The translations under genes and the position numbers were made by a program. The notes beneath the pieces are model-generated. The model worked only from the letters and a program-made list of their open reading frames with translations, was not told the origin of the DNA and ran no database searches. A stretch of 64,000 nucleotides of DNA, from assembly GCA_965229935.1 (NCBI GenBank), contig CBDDKB010000002.1, positions 1,798,001-1,862,000 on the forward strand, given 5' to 3'. Below, piece by piece: positions 34,679 to 44,128 of this stretch; positions within the stretch are counted from its first letter, which is position 1; each line of letters starts with the position of its first letter. Source of the DNA: SPJN01 sp965229935. GTDB lineage: Bacteria; Pseudomonadota; Alphaproteobacteria; SPJN01.

Positions 34679-35310
34679 CCCCGAGCGAATCACGCCACTC
34701 AGAACGGGGTTTTACATTGGTTGAGGTTCTTATCGCCACTTCAATCAGCGCCATGCTTATGATTTTGGTAGTTAGCTCAATGCGGTTCGGCATCAGGGCG
34801 GATCAACAGGCCAACAATTACCTGCAACAAACCCAACAGATGGTGCTGGCACATCGCACCTTGCGAAACCTGATACAACACGCCTATCCACAGCTCGTAA
34901 TGAGCAGGGACCGTCACTTCGTCGCTGACTTTTTTGGCCAACACGATTCCATCAGGTTTGCCACACTTTCAAAGACAGGAACCCCGGAACACATGCAGAT
35001 CAATGTGACTCCTGACGAGGGCGGGAGATCATTGACGGTTACGCCCCCCCAAGGCAAATCGCGACCATTGATCAGGAATGCGCTCGCCATCTCCTTTTCC
35101 TACCTGCCAGCAGACGCAGATGCGGGTGGAAAGCCGCCACAATGGCAACAAGAATGGCGTGACAGATATCGGCTGCCCGCTCTTATAAAAATTGAAGTCA
35201 CCGCATCGAACAATGAAAAATGGCCAGCACTCATTATCCACCCCCAGATCGAGGTTGATACTGATTGTGTCTATGACAGCCTTACCGGCTACTGCAAGGG
35301 GCGTCGATAA
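34675..35310 (+). CDS. gspJ: Type II secretion minor pseudopilin GspJ
   Basis: 211 aa. Prepilin motif RGFTLVEVLIATSISAM (cleavage after Gly12, Glu17 at +5), then a long helix and the GspJ-type globular domain with LVMSRDRHFVADFFG and a C-terminal Cys pair (DCVYDSLTGYCKGRR). Part of the pseudopilus tip. It overlaps gspI by 4 nt and gspK by 1 nt. Confidence 0.9.
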   Translation: MTPSESRHSERGFTLVEVLIATSISAMLMILVVSSMRFGIRADQQANNYLQQTQQMVLAHRTLRNLIQHAYPQLVMSRDRHFVADFFGQHDSIRFATLSKTGTPEHMQINVTPDEGGRSLTVTPPQGKSRPLIRNALAISFSYLPADADAGGKPPQWQQEWRDRYRLPALIKIEVTASNNEKWPALIIHPQIEVDTDCVYDSLTGYCKGRR

Positions 35311-36056
35311 TGGATCGGCGGCATGAGAGGAAGGAGCAAGGCTTTGCCCTTATATCCGTTCTTTGGGTCGTGATTTTACTGTCACTGATTGCTATGACAC
35401 TTCTAAGCAATACCCGTAATGCGGCACAGACAGGACATACATATCAAACCGCAATTGATCAGCGCGCCATTAGTGATGCGGCTATCAGCTTTGCTGTTTT
35501 GAAACTAGTGGAAGCAGGGGAGTTGGCGCAATGGGGACCTGAAACGCCAGCATTGGCATTTGAATGGAACGGCATTCCCGTAGACATCAGAATTCAGGAT
35601 GAACACGGCAAGTTCGATTTAAACACAGGTGCTGTTGATGTGCTTGCGACCCTGCTATCCGCACTGATTGTACCGCAGGACTTAGCGGACGATTTAGTTT
35701 CGGACCTCGAAGATCGGCGATCAAAAGAGCAAAGGCGTGTAGACACGCTATCTCAATCAGCATTTATGTCCGTCGAAGGCCTAAAAACACTCCCTCATAT
35801 GACAGAAGCTCTGTTCGAGAAAATTGAAAGCCATAGTACCGTTCATTCAGGCCTGACCCATCCTGACAGACGCGTTTCCACAATCTCGCAATCGACCGAG
35901 AGCAATTTATCAACGCCCCATATTCCGTTAAGCGGCGGGCGTGCTTTCACCATAACCGTCCGTTATCCAATAGCGGGAGCCATGCAAGTCTCAAGGCAAA
36001 TAATTCGGATCGCCTCAGATGCGCCACAAGGCTATTGGATCCTGTCAAACCGATAG
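35310..36056 (+). CDS. gspK: Type II secretion pseudopilin-tip protein GspK
   Basis: 248 aa, shorter than many GspK proteins (about 300). N-terminus EQGFALISVLWVVILLSL with cleavage after Gly11 and Ser, not Glu, at +5, as is usual for GspK. The body contains IRIQDEHGKFDLNT and the helical insertion LVSDLEDRRSKEQRRVDT, typical of the family. It caps the pseudopilus with I and J. Last gene of this small operon; it faces the candidate immunity gene of the first RHS protein. Confidence 0.87.
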   Translation: MDRRHERKEQGFALISVLWVVILLSLIAMTLLSNTRNAAQTGHTYQTAIDQRAISDAAISFAVLKLVEAGELAQWGPETPALAFEWNGIPVDIRIQDEHGKFDLNTGAVDVLATLLSALIVPQDLADDLVSDLEDRRSKEQRRVDTLSQSAFMSVEGLKTLPHMTEALFEKIESHSTVHSGLTHPDRRVSTISQSTESNLSTPHIPLSGGRAFTITVRYPIAGAMQVSRQIIRIASDAPQGYWILSNR

Positions 36057-36276
36057 GTGGCGAATAGATTCCCTGTGCTGGATTTGGCTTATCAAGATTT
36101 CCAGTTATCTCTAGAAACTCTTGGGATCAAAGCTCCTAATGCGAGCCATCCTCTACCAAAACCTTTTCAGCAACTATTTGTGCATTTTTGAAAGCCTCAA
36201 AGAGGCAATTGACATGTCTGCGAAACCATTCCAGCTTTCCATCCCCGATTTTACCTCCGAACGGATAAACCAAAAG

Positions 36277-36795
36277 TCACATAATCTCACCCTGTGGATT
36301 CCTCACCCGACACCTGACATATGGCGTACCTTCAAGATTGACCGCCAAACTATCACCAGTTGGGGATCCTAAGGCGAAATTGCGGAAAAACAAGTCTGCC
36401 CGTGCATAACTAACACCAACCTCTGTAATTGTCATGCGACCGCCGTGCTGGGAACTGCGCTCCTTCTTAACAACGAGTTCCAGAAAATTTGTGTCAAAAT
36501 TATAGCGTTCAAAAACCCCCCCACCTTTGAAAGTCAGTCCGGAGTGCCTTGGATAAATATAGTATGTACCCAAATCACCAGATAGGTGCTCCTGTAGCTC
36601 TGGTTTAAGCAAATATGAAGATACCGCCTCTCTCAAAATGGTGCTTGCAGATTCATCTTGTGATATATTTTTCATGGCCCGGCATGAGGACATCACACTC
36701 CAATTCAAGTATATTGGAATACTTGTAAGAAGTGCACAAATTCCGATGACGACAGCCCATAAAATTCTTTTCGGCAAACTATTTTTGTTGTTCAT
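36277..36795 (-). CDS. Candidate immunity protein for the first YD-repeat toxin
   Basis: 172 aa from ATG 36795 (MNNKNSLPKRIL), whose first 17 bases overlap the end of the RHS gene in another frame. One N-terminal transmembrane helix (ILWAVVIGICALLTSIPIYL) and a soluble domain of about 130 residues. No family recognised. The immunity role is inferred only from its position: immediately after and overlapping an RHS gene with a unique C-terminus, as in polymorphic toxin systems. The listed start removes 25 upstream residues that lie within the RHS frame. Confidence 0.6.
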   Translation of the reverse strand: MNNKNSLPKRILWAVVIGICALLTSIPIYLNWSVMSSCRAMKNISQDESASTILREAVSSYLLKPELQEHLSGDLGTYYIYPRHSGLTFKGGGVFERYNFDTNFLELVVKKERSSQHGGRMTITEVGVSYARADLFFRNFALGSPTGDSLAVNLEGTPYVRCRVRNPQGEIM

Positions 36796-39700
36796 AATAA
36801 TCGAAACCCCGATTTGCCCAAGGCACAGCTCCAACACTTTGAAACAGATTATGCTGACCTTCTCCTGCACTATATTGATAGAGATTCCAACCCCAAGTCA
36901 TTGGAACTATTGACTCCCTACTGAACCCATAATGCGCAGCCATCATGCCAACACCAACATAATTGATTTCCCCCCCTAGCCCAAAACCGACGCCATCGAC
37001 ATCAAAAGTCCGACTTGTAAGCTCGGACTGATATAAAACCGTATCAGCCAATATAAAATTATCGGTTATGGATAGGTAAGAAACTTCTTTTGAAATCACA
37101 TCTTGATACGCCAAATGCAGAATGGTCTGATATTCGTCATGCGATAATGGTATAACTTTGTAAGGATTTGCGTTTGCGCGAGCTAGAATTACCTTTGACA
37201 ACAACGCCGCCTGAGAAACGTTGTCAAAGCTCGCATCGTTACCACGCTCCGAAGCGCTAGAGTATGCTGCAGTATCTGCACCCCCCTCTGACTTTCCACC
37301 GCCTAATGCCCCACTCTGGCCATCCTCTTGTGCCCCTAGGGACGCCTGTGCAACCGCAGTAGAACCGTTCAACAGCCCCCCATATGAAGAACTGCTGCCT
37401 GGTGAAGAAGCGCCGTAGTCCGCATCACCGTTTTGAGAGTAGCCGCCGCCCGCCTGGCCCTGCATTGACCGGCCACTGGACCTGATGTCCGACGAAGAAC
37501 CACCTACACGATTGGCATCTGCCGCATGAGTAGCCCCAGACTTCTTATTCTTGGGGTTGTTAGTAGCCACGCTGGCAGTTGTTCCGCCATGCACACCGGC
37601 ATTCTGTGTGCCCTGCCCAAATGTCGCTGACTGAGCGGCGGCACCTGTTCCCCATCTGGAGAAAGCGGACGCGAGCCTATGACCTACCTCTTGCAAACGC
37701 CGAGCAGCCTCTGCGTGTATCGCATAATACCGTTCGAAAAACGTCGGCTCATCGGTCTCCTTTTTAGAAACAAAGCCAGTAGGATCTGTCAAACTTAATG
37801 GATTATTGCGCACATATGTATACCGGTTCAGTGACTGCGTATCGGTCATATTCTGGATAACGGTATCAGCAGACATAACCCGGCCAATTTTCGGAATGTA
37901 CATTCGAGCATTCATATTGACCAAGCCAAGTTCATCAATCATTTCATGCCCAGTAAAGCCGCGTGTGGTTTGCGACTGCACTGTACCAGCAGGATCATCC
38001 GCGCCGTTTGCATGACGACGCTTGCCCCAGGCGTCATAGGACAGTCGTTCAATCACATTGCCATCTTCGTTTGTTAATACGGAAGTTGACCCAAGATGAT
38101 CCTTTGTAAAGTAATGCATGTCATAGGATTGCTCCTCCTGCACAACGAAAACACCGATCATTTCGCCTTCTGCAAAGATGTAATTATTCCACTTGACCGT
38201 ATGCTGACCTGTTACTTTCTCTGCCAGAACACCCGACGCCTCATCACGAAAATACTCTGTTTTAACGTTATTGATTGTTTGAGAATATCTGTGGCCGTCC
38301 GGGCCATATTCGTACAGCACGGTTGTGCTACCTTTGGTGATACCCGCGACCTTGTTGGCATCAAACCAACCTATCACAAGACCATCGCCTCGTATCATGC
38401 TGCCATTATTGTCATAGGTATAGCTTGCCTCGACCTGTCCGGTGATCGACTGAACAGCATGGGGGCGCGCTTCGCCCGGCGCAGGATAGGCGTAAGTACC
38501 AACATCTGATCTTTGAACTATGTTGCCCAGTTCGTCATAAGCAACAGTTTTGGTAACACCGCCGACGATTTGATAGCTGGTCAATCGGTTTAACGTGTCA
38601 TAAAGAAAGGCCTCCGTCAGACCTTCATTCGAATCAATTCGCTGAACCAAATTGCTAAGCTCGTTAAACACAAAGGTAAAGTTGGCGACTTCTGTACCGC
38701 CATTTACCCCGGCCAGTACAGATGTAAGCTCACCCTTTCTTGGATCATATGCGCGACGCGTTTTAACGCCGTTGCGGTAGGTAAATTCGCGCAGGCGACG
38801 CTCTGCATCGCGCTTGTCCGCTTTCCAGATAGGGGCAGAAGAAACGAATGGGCCCGTATCCCCAGATTGCAACAGTGCGCTTAGCTGACCAAGCGCGTCA
38901 TAAATGTGAACAACCTCTAGGCCAGAGGGGTAGCGAATTGTGTCAATACGTCCATCGTCATTATAGGTTGTTTCGTAACCATGTTGTACTGGTGTAAAAT
39001 CAGTACGTGTAACACGGCCAAAGTCATCATAGGTAAATGTTTTGGTTATTGAATTTTTGCTATTGTTTCTAATAAGATCACGCAGTTCCTCTGGAAGTAC
39101 ATTCCGGTAAGGCCCATTTCCTGCTGTCACGGGATCCAGAATAAAATCAAGAATAGGTTGTGTGCCAAGCAGGCCCTGCCGATACTCATAAACAATTCGC
39201 GACCAAGATAGCTTTCCGATCGCTTTGTGGCCAACGTCATATCTCCAGTGGGTTATTAGCGTGTCGTCTTGTCCAATATAAAGCTCGGAATATGTTGGGC
39301 GCCCAAGTCTGTCATATGTCGTTGTTGTTGTTTGACCGCGGGCAGTTTTTTGGCTGACTAACTCGCCAAGCACATTATAGCTATATGTCCACCGTCCCAA
39401 ATCAGGATCGTTTGAAACTGTTCGACGCCCTAGCAAATCATACTCGAACGATGTGATATTACCCATAGAGTCTGTGATCTTCGTCCGGTTGCCTACAGCG
39501 TCAAACACGAACGTTGTTGTATTGTTATCTTCATCAGTAGCAGAGACTATGTTGCCCTGCGCATCACTGACGGTAGACCTTGTTTGTCCAAGCGCATTGG
39601 TTATGGACGTTTTTAAGCCACTATAGGCAAAACTCAGTTCGCTAAGATCGGGTGCAATCTCTTTCGACTTTCGGCCCAACGCATCATATTCGGTAACGCG

Positions 39701-40429
39701 CCAATAGACCGTGGATTGCGCCACGCCGCCAACAGTGAAATGTGCCAAACTCTGCCGTGATACACGCCCTAATTTGTCATACTCCGTTATTTGCGAAATC
39801 TCTGTGTTGTTTTCGGCTTCAGCCACAGAAAGAATCGACCGACCCAGATTATCAAAATAGGTTTTTGACCAGGCACCATTTTTGTCGCCATTGCCATCCT
39901 GGGGTGTCTTAACAATCAAAAAGGCACCATTCGAGGGACACCAGGCGACCTCGCTGCAGTATAGGTAGTCATAAACTACGCGATTTCCATCAGGCGCGAT
40001 TTTCTTCTTTTTCCGGCCAAGGTCATCATATTCAACCTGAGAGACAAGATCGTTGGGATCGGTCTGCTCTATCATTGCGCTGAATCTAGGGTCATGAACC
40101 ATCGTGGTTTCATGGCCTAACGCGTTGACAATCGCATCCGAGAATTGTCCTCGATTATCATAAACCGTGGAAGTCGTCCGAGATTCGACATCGGTGCCGC
40201 TGACGATGACACTGACAATATTGCCATACACATCATACTCATAACTTTTTGTTTGAGTGTAACTAACCTTGTTTGGCTCAATTGTTTCAGTGAGCAACAA
40301 GCCCGTTTGTGTATCATAACTGAAATTCGAATGCCGTGTAATCGTTGCAGCAAGCGCATCGGCGGACATCACCCCACCAACTATAAGCACACAAAATTTG
40401 ACAAGAAATCTATTCGTTTTTGAAAACAT
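36779..40429 (-). CDS. Secreted YD-repeat (RHS) protein with variable C-terminus, copy 1
   Basis: 1216 aa. Signal peptide (about 1-27, ending ADALAA) and a GGGGGAAG ribosome-binding site. YD/RHS repeats run from about 30 to 800 (for example YDVYGN, YDDLGRKKKKIAPDG, YDALGQLSALLQ). The RHS core reads YDAWGKRRHANG, RGFTGHEMIDELGLVNMNAR and ends at NRYTYVRNNPLSLTDPTGF (residue 886). The 330-aa variable C-terminus has a Ser/Gly-rich linker and a terminal domain (about 1070-1216) not recognised. Counterpart of TcC/teneurin shells, which enclose their own C-terminal toxin. Third gene of module 1. Confidence 0.9.
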   Translation of the reverse strand: MFSKTNRFLVKFCVLIVGGVMSADALAATITRHSNFSYDTQTGLLLTETIEPNKVSYTQTKSYEYDVYGNIVSVIVSGTDVESRTTSTVYDNRGQFSDAIVNALGHETTMVHDPRFSAMIEQTDPNDLVSQVEYDDLGRKKKKIAPDGNRVVYDYLYCSEVAWCPSNGAFLIVKTPQDGNGDKNGAWSKTYFDNLGRSILSVAEAENNTEISQITEYDKLGRVSRQSLAHFTVGGVAQSTVYWRVTEYDALGRKSKEIAPDLSELSFAYSGLKTSITNALGQTRSTVSDAQGNIVSATDEDNNTTTFVFDAVGNRTKITDSMGNITSFEYDLLGRRTVSNDPDLGRWTYSYNVLGELVSQKTARGQTTTTTYDRLGRPTYSELYIGQDDTLITHWRYDVGHKAIGKLSWSRIVYEYRQGLLGTQPILDFILDPVTAGNGPYRNVLPEELRDLIRNNSKNSITKTFTYDDFGRVTRTDFTPVQHGYETTYNDDGRIDTIRYPSGLEVVHIYDALGQLSALLQSGDTGPFVSSAPIWKADKRDAERRLREFTYRNGVKTRRAYDPRKGELTSVLAGVNGGTEVANFTFVFNELSNLVQRIDSNEGLTEAFLYDTLNRLTSYQIVGGVTKTVAYDELGNIVQRSDVGTYAYPAPGEARPHAVQSITGQVEASYTYDNNGSMIRGDGLVIGWFDANKVAGITKGSTTVLYEYGPDGHRYSQTINNVKTEYFRDEASGVLAEKVTGQHTVKWNNYIFAEGEMIGVFVVQEEQSYDMHYFTKDHLGSTSVLTNEDGNVIERLSYDAWGKRRHANGADDPAGTVQSQTTRGFTGHEMIDELGLVNMNARMYIPKIGRVMSADTVIQNMTDTQSLNRYTYVRNNPLSLTDPTGFVSKKETDEPTFFERYYAIHAEAARRLQEVGHRLASAFSRWGTGAAAQSATFGQGTQNAGVHGGTTASVATNNPKNKKSGATHAADANRVGGSSSDIRSSGRSMQGQAGGGYSQNGDADYGASSPGSSSSYGGLLNGSTAVAQASLGAQEDGQSGALGGGKSEGGADTAAYSSASERGNDASFDNVSQAALLSKVILARANANPYKVIPLSHDEYQTILHLAYQDVISKEVSYLSITDNFILADTVLYQSELTSRTFDVDGVGFGLGGEINYVGVGMMAAHYGFSRESIVPMTWGWNLYQYSAGEGQHNLFQSVGAVPWANRGFDYYEQQK

Positions 40430-40507
40430 TCAAAGTCTTCCCCCAAAACAAGACTTTTATCGAACACGCGAATCGAGAATCATTATCTGGCAAAATCGCC
40501 AGTCCGT

Positions 40508-40972
40508 TCATTTACTCGAAAGTCGTGGCCTAGGACCGTCGAAGGGCACAAAATAATGTACACCGCCATCTTCTGTATCAATCGGACTATGCCCACTATA
40601 CCTTATAATTTCTCCGTCATTTTCTGTCCGGATAAACCCGGGCATTAACCCACCATTAAACAAGACTCTTTCTCCCGTTCGCAGGTCATAGATTATGCTA
40701 TCGCAGCCTCTAAATGTGCAAACTCGGTACTCGCGAAAGTAGCGCTCATCTAGTTGCCCATTGCCGTCAAACACGACCTCACCTTCCCGAACTTCGTCAT
40801 CTGCCTCTTGCCTCACAATTTCGGCAAGCTTATCCAGCATTTCCTGAACTTGCTCTGGAAGCAATTGCTGCATCGGCGGCACTTCAATTTCCTGCCCTTG
40901 AACTGAATGTGCGATGCTGAGAAAGAGCGTAACAATTGAGATGTATCGAAAAATCATTGTGAACCTAGCCAT
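40508..40972 (-). CDS. Small secreted protein with CTFRGC motif, module 1
   Basis: 154 aa. Signal peptide (about 1-27, ending SVQGQ), acidic helix (PPMQQLLPEQVQEMLDKLAE), then the conserved core RVCTFRGCDSIIYDLRTGER and a Pro-rich tail. Paralogous to the protein at 51748-52233, which has CTYRGCQDFVIDRRTGD in the same place between an SpvB-like and an RHS gene. The two Cys may form a disulfide. It overlaps the SpvB-like gene by 1 nt. A chaperone or connector for the two large proteins is a guess from position. Confidence 0.75.
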   Translation of the reverse strand: MARFTMIFRYISIVTLFLSIAHSVQGQEIEVPPMQQLLPEQVQEMLDKLAEIVRQEADDEVREGEVVFDGNGQLDERYFREYRVCTFRGCDSIIYDLRTGERVLFNGGLMPGFIRTENDGEIIRYSGHSPIDTEDGGVHYFVPFDGPRPRLSSK

Positions 40973-43905
40973 CAGTTTGGTGTCTCGTCGGGAATTTCAT
41001 TAACCACCGTTGTGGATGTCAAACGACCAAGATGCCAATTCACAGTATCATTCAAATAGGTATTCATTGTGGTCCTCTTAGTGCCATCAGAATTGGTTAC
41101 AACGACCAACGTAGAGTTACCAAATTCATCATACTCATATGTGGTTAATGATGTCGGAAGTGCTGTTCCATCTAGATCAAATGACTCATCAAAGGATTCT
41201 GAAAGAAAGGGAAAATATCGAGTGCCATCATACGAAATCACGTCATAACTACGTATGTTTCGGCTAATGAGCTGTCCTTGTTCACCTCCTAGCCATTGTT
41301 CTTCAGTTTCCAACAACCCCGAAAACGGGAAGTCCGTTCTAAACCGCTGCACCTGTGTGATGTCACGCTCGTTGTCCATGACAAAGACCTTTGCAAAACC
41401 CTGCATGCCTCGCCCCTGCAGTTCCATCACTGCATCTTCATACCGATAGGTTGTGTTGTAGAATTCATTTGCGCCAACTTCAGCGTTCACTTCAGACACC
41501 ACATACATTGGCCCCGTCCAACTCATATAAGGATAGGCAGTTGTGTCATTTATTGTGTATACAGAAGCATCGCTAAGCGCGCGGTATGTTATTTGAGTTT
41601 GCGCTCCCAGTCCTGTAGTGATTTCAGTCAACAATTCCGATTTAACTAAATCTGCGACATACCAGACATTTTTACCGTCCTGCGGATCCCAGATCATAAG
41701 GTCATCAATACCGTCGCCGTTTAGGTCGCTGGGCACCGGAACCGCGCCGCCTGTGCTATAGCGGCGTCGAAAGTATGTCCTGGGATATCGATTTGCTATC
41801 GGAGCAGAGTATTTACCGTTACCTAAATTTCTGTATGTATAGTTATCTCCCGTATTTGAATCGAATGCGATAAAATCAAGATGCCCACTACCTGTCCAGT
41901 TTCCAATACTCATGCCATGCAATGATGGAAGTGGCCAAAAAAGTTCAGACGCTGAAAACTGCCCCGTTCCATCATTCACATACAAATGAATGTTAGGGTG
42001 ATACCCGCCATAAAAATTGGACCTACGTCGAAAAAAATCGGGCGCAGAATCGGCATTTATGTCAACAACACGCAAATCGTCTTCATTTAAAAAAAGTGTT
42101 TCGGTCGGCCCAATGTCTTCGAATGTACCATCACCTCTGCCAGCAAAAACATACAATGGGGCCGCCTGCCTATGCCCCCCTTGTAGTCGCCACGCCACAT
42201 CAATCCTGCCGTCGACGTTGAAATCTGCTAGCATTGGTCGCCACCAGCATGTTCCATTGCAACTAAATCTCTTAATTGAATCAGGGTCCACGGGATTGAA
42301 GGCAAACTCAGAAAACACCACCTCGTCATCAGCGGCAGAGTCTGTGGCACCGAAGTCTGTTTGATTGATAAACCAGAAATTGCTGCCAGTTATGGCGAAG
42401 TGGAACATTATGTCCGGCAAGCCGTCCCTATTGTAATCCCCCACATGCGCATCCCCAAATGCCGCAGGCTCTACATTGCCGTCTACTGGTGTCCACCATT
42501 CCCAATGAGCGGATGTAAACTGGATAGGGTTCTCAATCGCGCGGAAGGTCATGTCCCCATTATTGATATACCAAACATTCCGGCCATTTTCGTAAGGACT
42601 GTAAAAAAGAACATCAACTTGGTTGTCACCATTCCAATCCAACAACAAAAATGAATATTTAGGCCATCCGAGTGAAAGGCCTGGAAAAGCATCCACTTCT
42701 TGAATCTCGGCCGGGTCGATTATGTCCTCCAATCTGTCAAACTGTAAATTTCCCTTGTTGACGTACCAGATATTTTTACCCGTTCGCTCCTCATAAATCA
42801 GGAAATCCTTTAGTCCATCGCCATTCCAGTCGCCTGAATAAACATTGGGAATCCATGCACCTGTACCACTATGAAAATCGTAATCGTAAAATTCTGTTGG
42901 ATTGATTATATCTTCCGCTGACTCTTGCTGAAAAATAGGTAAGGCAAACTTCGAATAATCAAAGCTTGTTGCCGGCAGGCAAATAGTTGCACCGCCACTG
43001 CAAAGAACTATTTCCGTAAGTGTGCTGCGAAATACAGCTTGGTTGGGGATTTCTTGGGATTGAGCATATTGTAATTTATACTCAAAGACCGGACTATCAT
43101 TGCTATAAGACTCTATTTTGACCAATCGAAGAGATGACATTTTCTGTCGCCCCGATTGCATGTGCAGCAAAGGGTCGTGACGTTCCTCATACTCAAATCG
43201 CACTGAGTTATAGGGCTGCAACCCTGCTGCCTCATTCCCTGTATAGTTGACTCTTTCTGGGTAGAGCTGACCGCCATCGGGTTCAGCAACATAGGAAACC
43301 GTCAAATAGTTTCCCACCACATCAGAAATTCGGTTCACATTCCAAGTCTGTATTGTTTCGCCATCAGCTGCATATGAACGGGTCGAATCAGCCCTGCCAA
43401 ACTCCATGACCTGACCTGTCTTCGTTATTGCCTCAAAATAGGCCGGTCCATTTCCAGCAACTCCGTGTGCAATAACTTTTGTGAAGCCCTCCATCTCCGT
43501 CCGATATTCGGAAAGATCTGCGCCACGCTCACCACTGACCAACAAAAGCTCTTGTCCATCAATGCAAAAGCTATCTGAATGGTCATTTGTAACTGCGGGA
43601 ACCTGTTCTGGAATTGGATACAGTGGCACGCATCGATATATGGAAGAAAAGCCAGTCAGCATCCACCCTATGCCGACAACGCCATTACCGGAACTACTAT
43701 TGTATTCCAGCGATATTTCCGGCTCCATGCCTGAAGTTCCAGGGGCAATGGAAATAGGCACCGTATACACAGCACCACCCTGCTTATTCACGTCAAAAGT
43801 ACCAGGCAACACCATTGTTTGGGAATTTGAAGTCGGAGAGATCAGAACAGCAGTAAAGACAGTCAACCATGCCGACACGGCAAATCTACACCGTATGAAT
43901 TTCAT
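40972..43905 (-). CDS. Secreted SpvB/TcdB-like FG-GAP repeat protein, module 1
   Basis: 977 aa from ATG 43905 with GGGGG five bases upstream. Signal peptide (about 1-27). The N-terminal SpvB domain reads PISIAPGTSGMEPEISLEYN and GVVGIGWMLTGFSSIYRC. The centre has FG-GAP/VCBS calcium loops (DWNGDGLKDFLIYE, DYNRDGLPDIMFH, DFNVDGRIDVAW, DLNGDGIDDLMIWD) suggesting a beta-propeller. The C-terminal part (LLTEITTGLGAQTQITY, NDTVNWHLGRLTSTTV) matches the TcdB middle and YD-like end. Tc toxin TcB has the same order and forms the shell together with the RHS-type TcC. Confidence 0.9.
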   Translation of the reverse strand: MKFIRCRFAVSAWLTVFTAVLISPTSNSQTMVLPGTFDVNKQGGAVYTVPISIAPGTSGMEPEISLEYNSSSGNGVVGIGWMLTGFSSIYRCVPLYPIPEQVPAVTNDHSDSFCIDGQELLLVSGERGADLSEYRTEMEGFTKVIAHGVAGNGPAYFEAITKTGQVMEFGRADSTRSYAADGETIQTWNVNRISDVVGNYLTVSYVAEPDGGQLYPERVNYTGNEAAGLQPYNSVRFEYEERHDPLLHMQSGRQKMSSLRLVKIESYSNDSPVFEYKLQYAQSQEIPNQAVFRSTLTEIVLCSGGATICLPATSFDYSKFALPIFQQESAEDIINPTEFYDYDFHSGTGAWIPNVYSGDWNGDGLKDFLIYEERTGKNIWYVNKGNLQFDRLEDIIDPAEIQEVDAFPGLSLGWPKYSFLLLDWNGDNQVDVLFYSPYENGRNVWYINNGDMTFRAIENPIQFTSAHWEWWTPVDGNVEPAAFGDAHVGDYNRDGLPDIMFHFAITGSNFWFINQTDFGATDSAADDEVVFSEFAFNPVDPDSIKRFSCNGTCWWRPMLADFNVDGRIDVAWRLQGGHRQAAPLYVFAGRGDGTFEDIGPTETLFLNEDDLRVVDINADSAPDFFRRRSNFYGGYHPNIHLYVNDGTGQFSASELFWPLPSLHGMSIGNWTGSGHLDFIAFDSNTGDNYTYRNLGNGKYSAPIANRYPRTYFRRRYSTGGAVPVPSDLNGDGIDDLMIWDPQDGKNVWYVADLVKSELLTEITTGLGAQTQITYRALSDASVYTINDTTAYPYMSWTGPMYVVSEVNAEVGANEFYNTTYRYEDAVMELQGRGMQGFAKVFVMDNERDITQVQRFRTDFPFSGLLETEEQWLGGEQGQLISRNIRSYDVISYDGTRYFPFLSESFDESFDLDGTALPTSLTTYEYDEFGNSTLVVVTNSDGTKRTTMNTYLNDTVNWHLGRLTSTTVVNEIPDETPN

Positions 43906-44128
43906 CGGATCCCCCAATCTATGAAATTATTCTCATAAAAATTTGTATCAACCGCAGCCACCCAGTTCAATGACTATTTTGCAATTGATGCATTGGTCTG
44001 ATTACTGGTGACGCTGGCGGCATTGGGCCCGTTAAGACGATGAGCCATTGCATTGGGTTTCATGCCCCAACTGCTGCTGGCTCTGGCCATCCGAGCTGTT
44101 GTATCAGTCAAGTTCTTTGACTGTAGAC
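43906..44128. other. Gap between modules 1 and the displaced-cassette row
   Basis: 223 bp upstream of the module 1 SpvB-like gene; it should contain its promoter if the module is not read through from the right. A 38-codon frame at 44090-43974 (minus, beginning MARASSSWGMKPNAM) has coding-like composition but no recognised relative and may be a fragment of a lost gene. Nothing else seen. Confidence 0.3.

Noticed and set aside
36121..36372. 83-codon plus-strand frame after gspK
   Set aside because: Overlaps the candidate immunity gene on the other strand, has no clear ribosome-binding site and no recognisable features.
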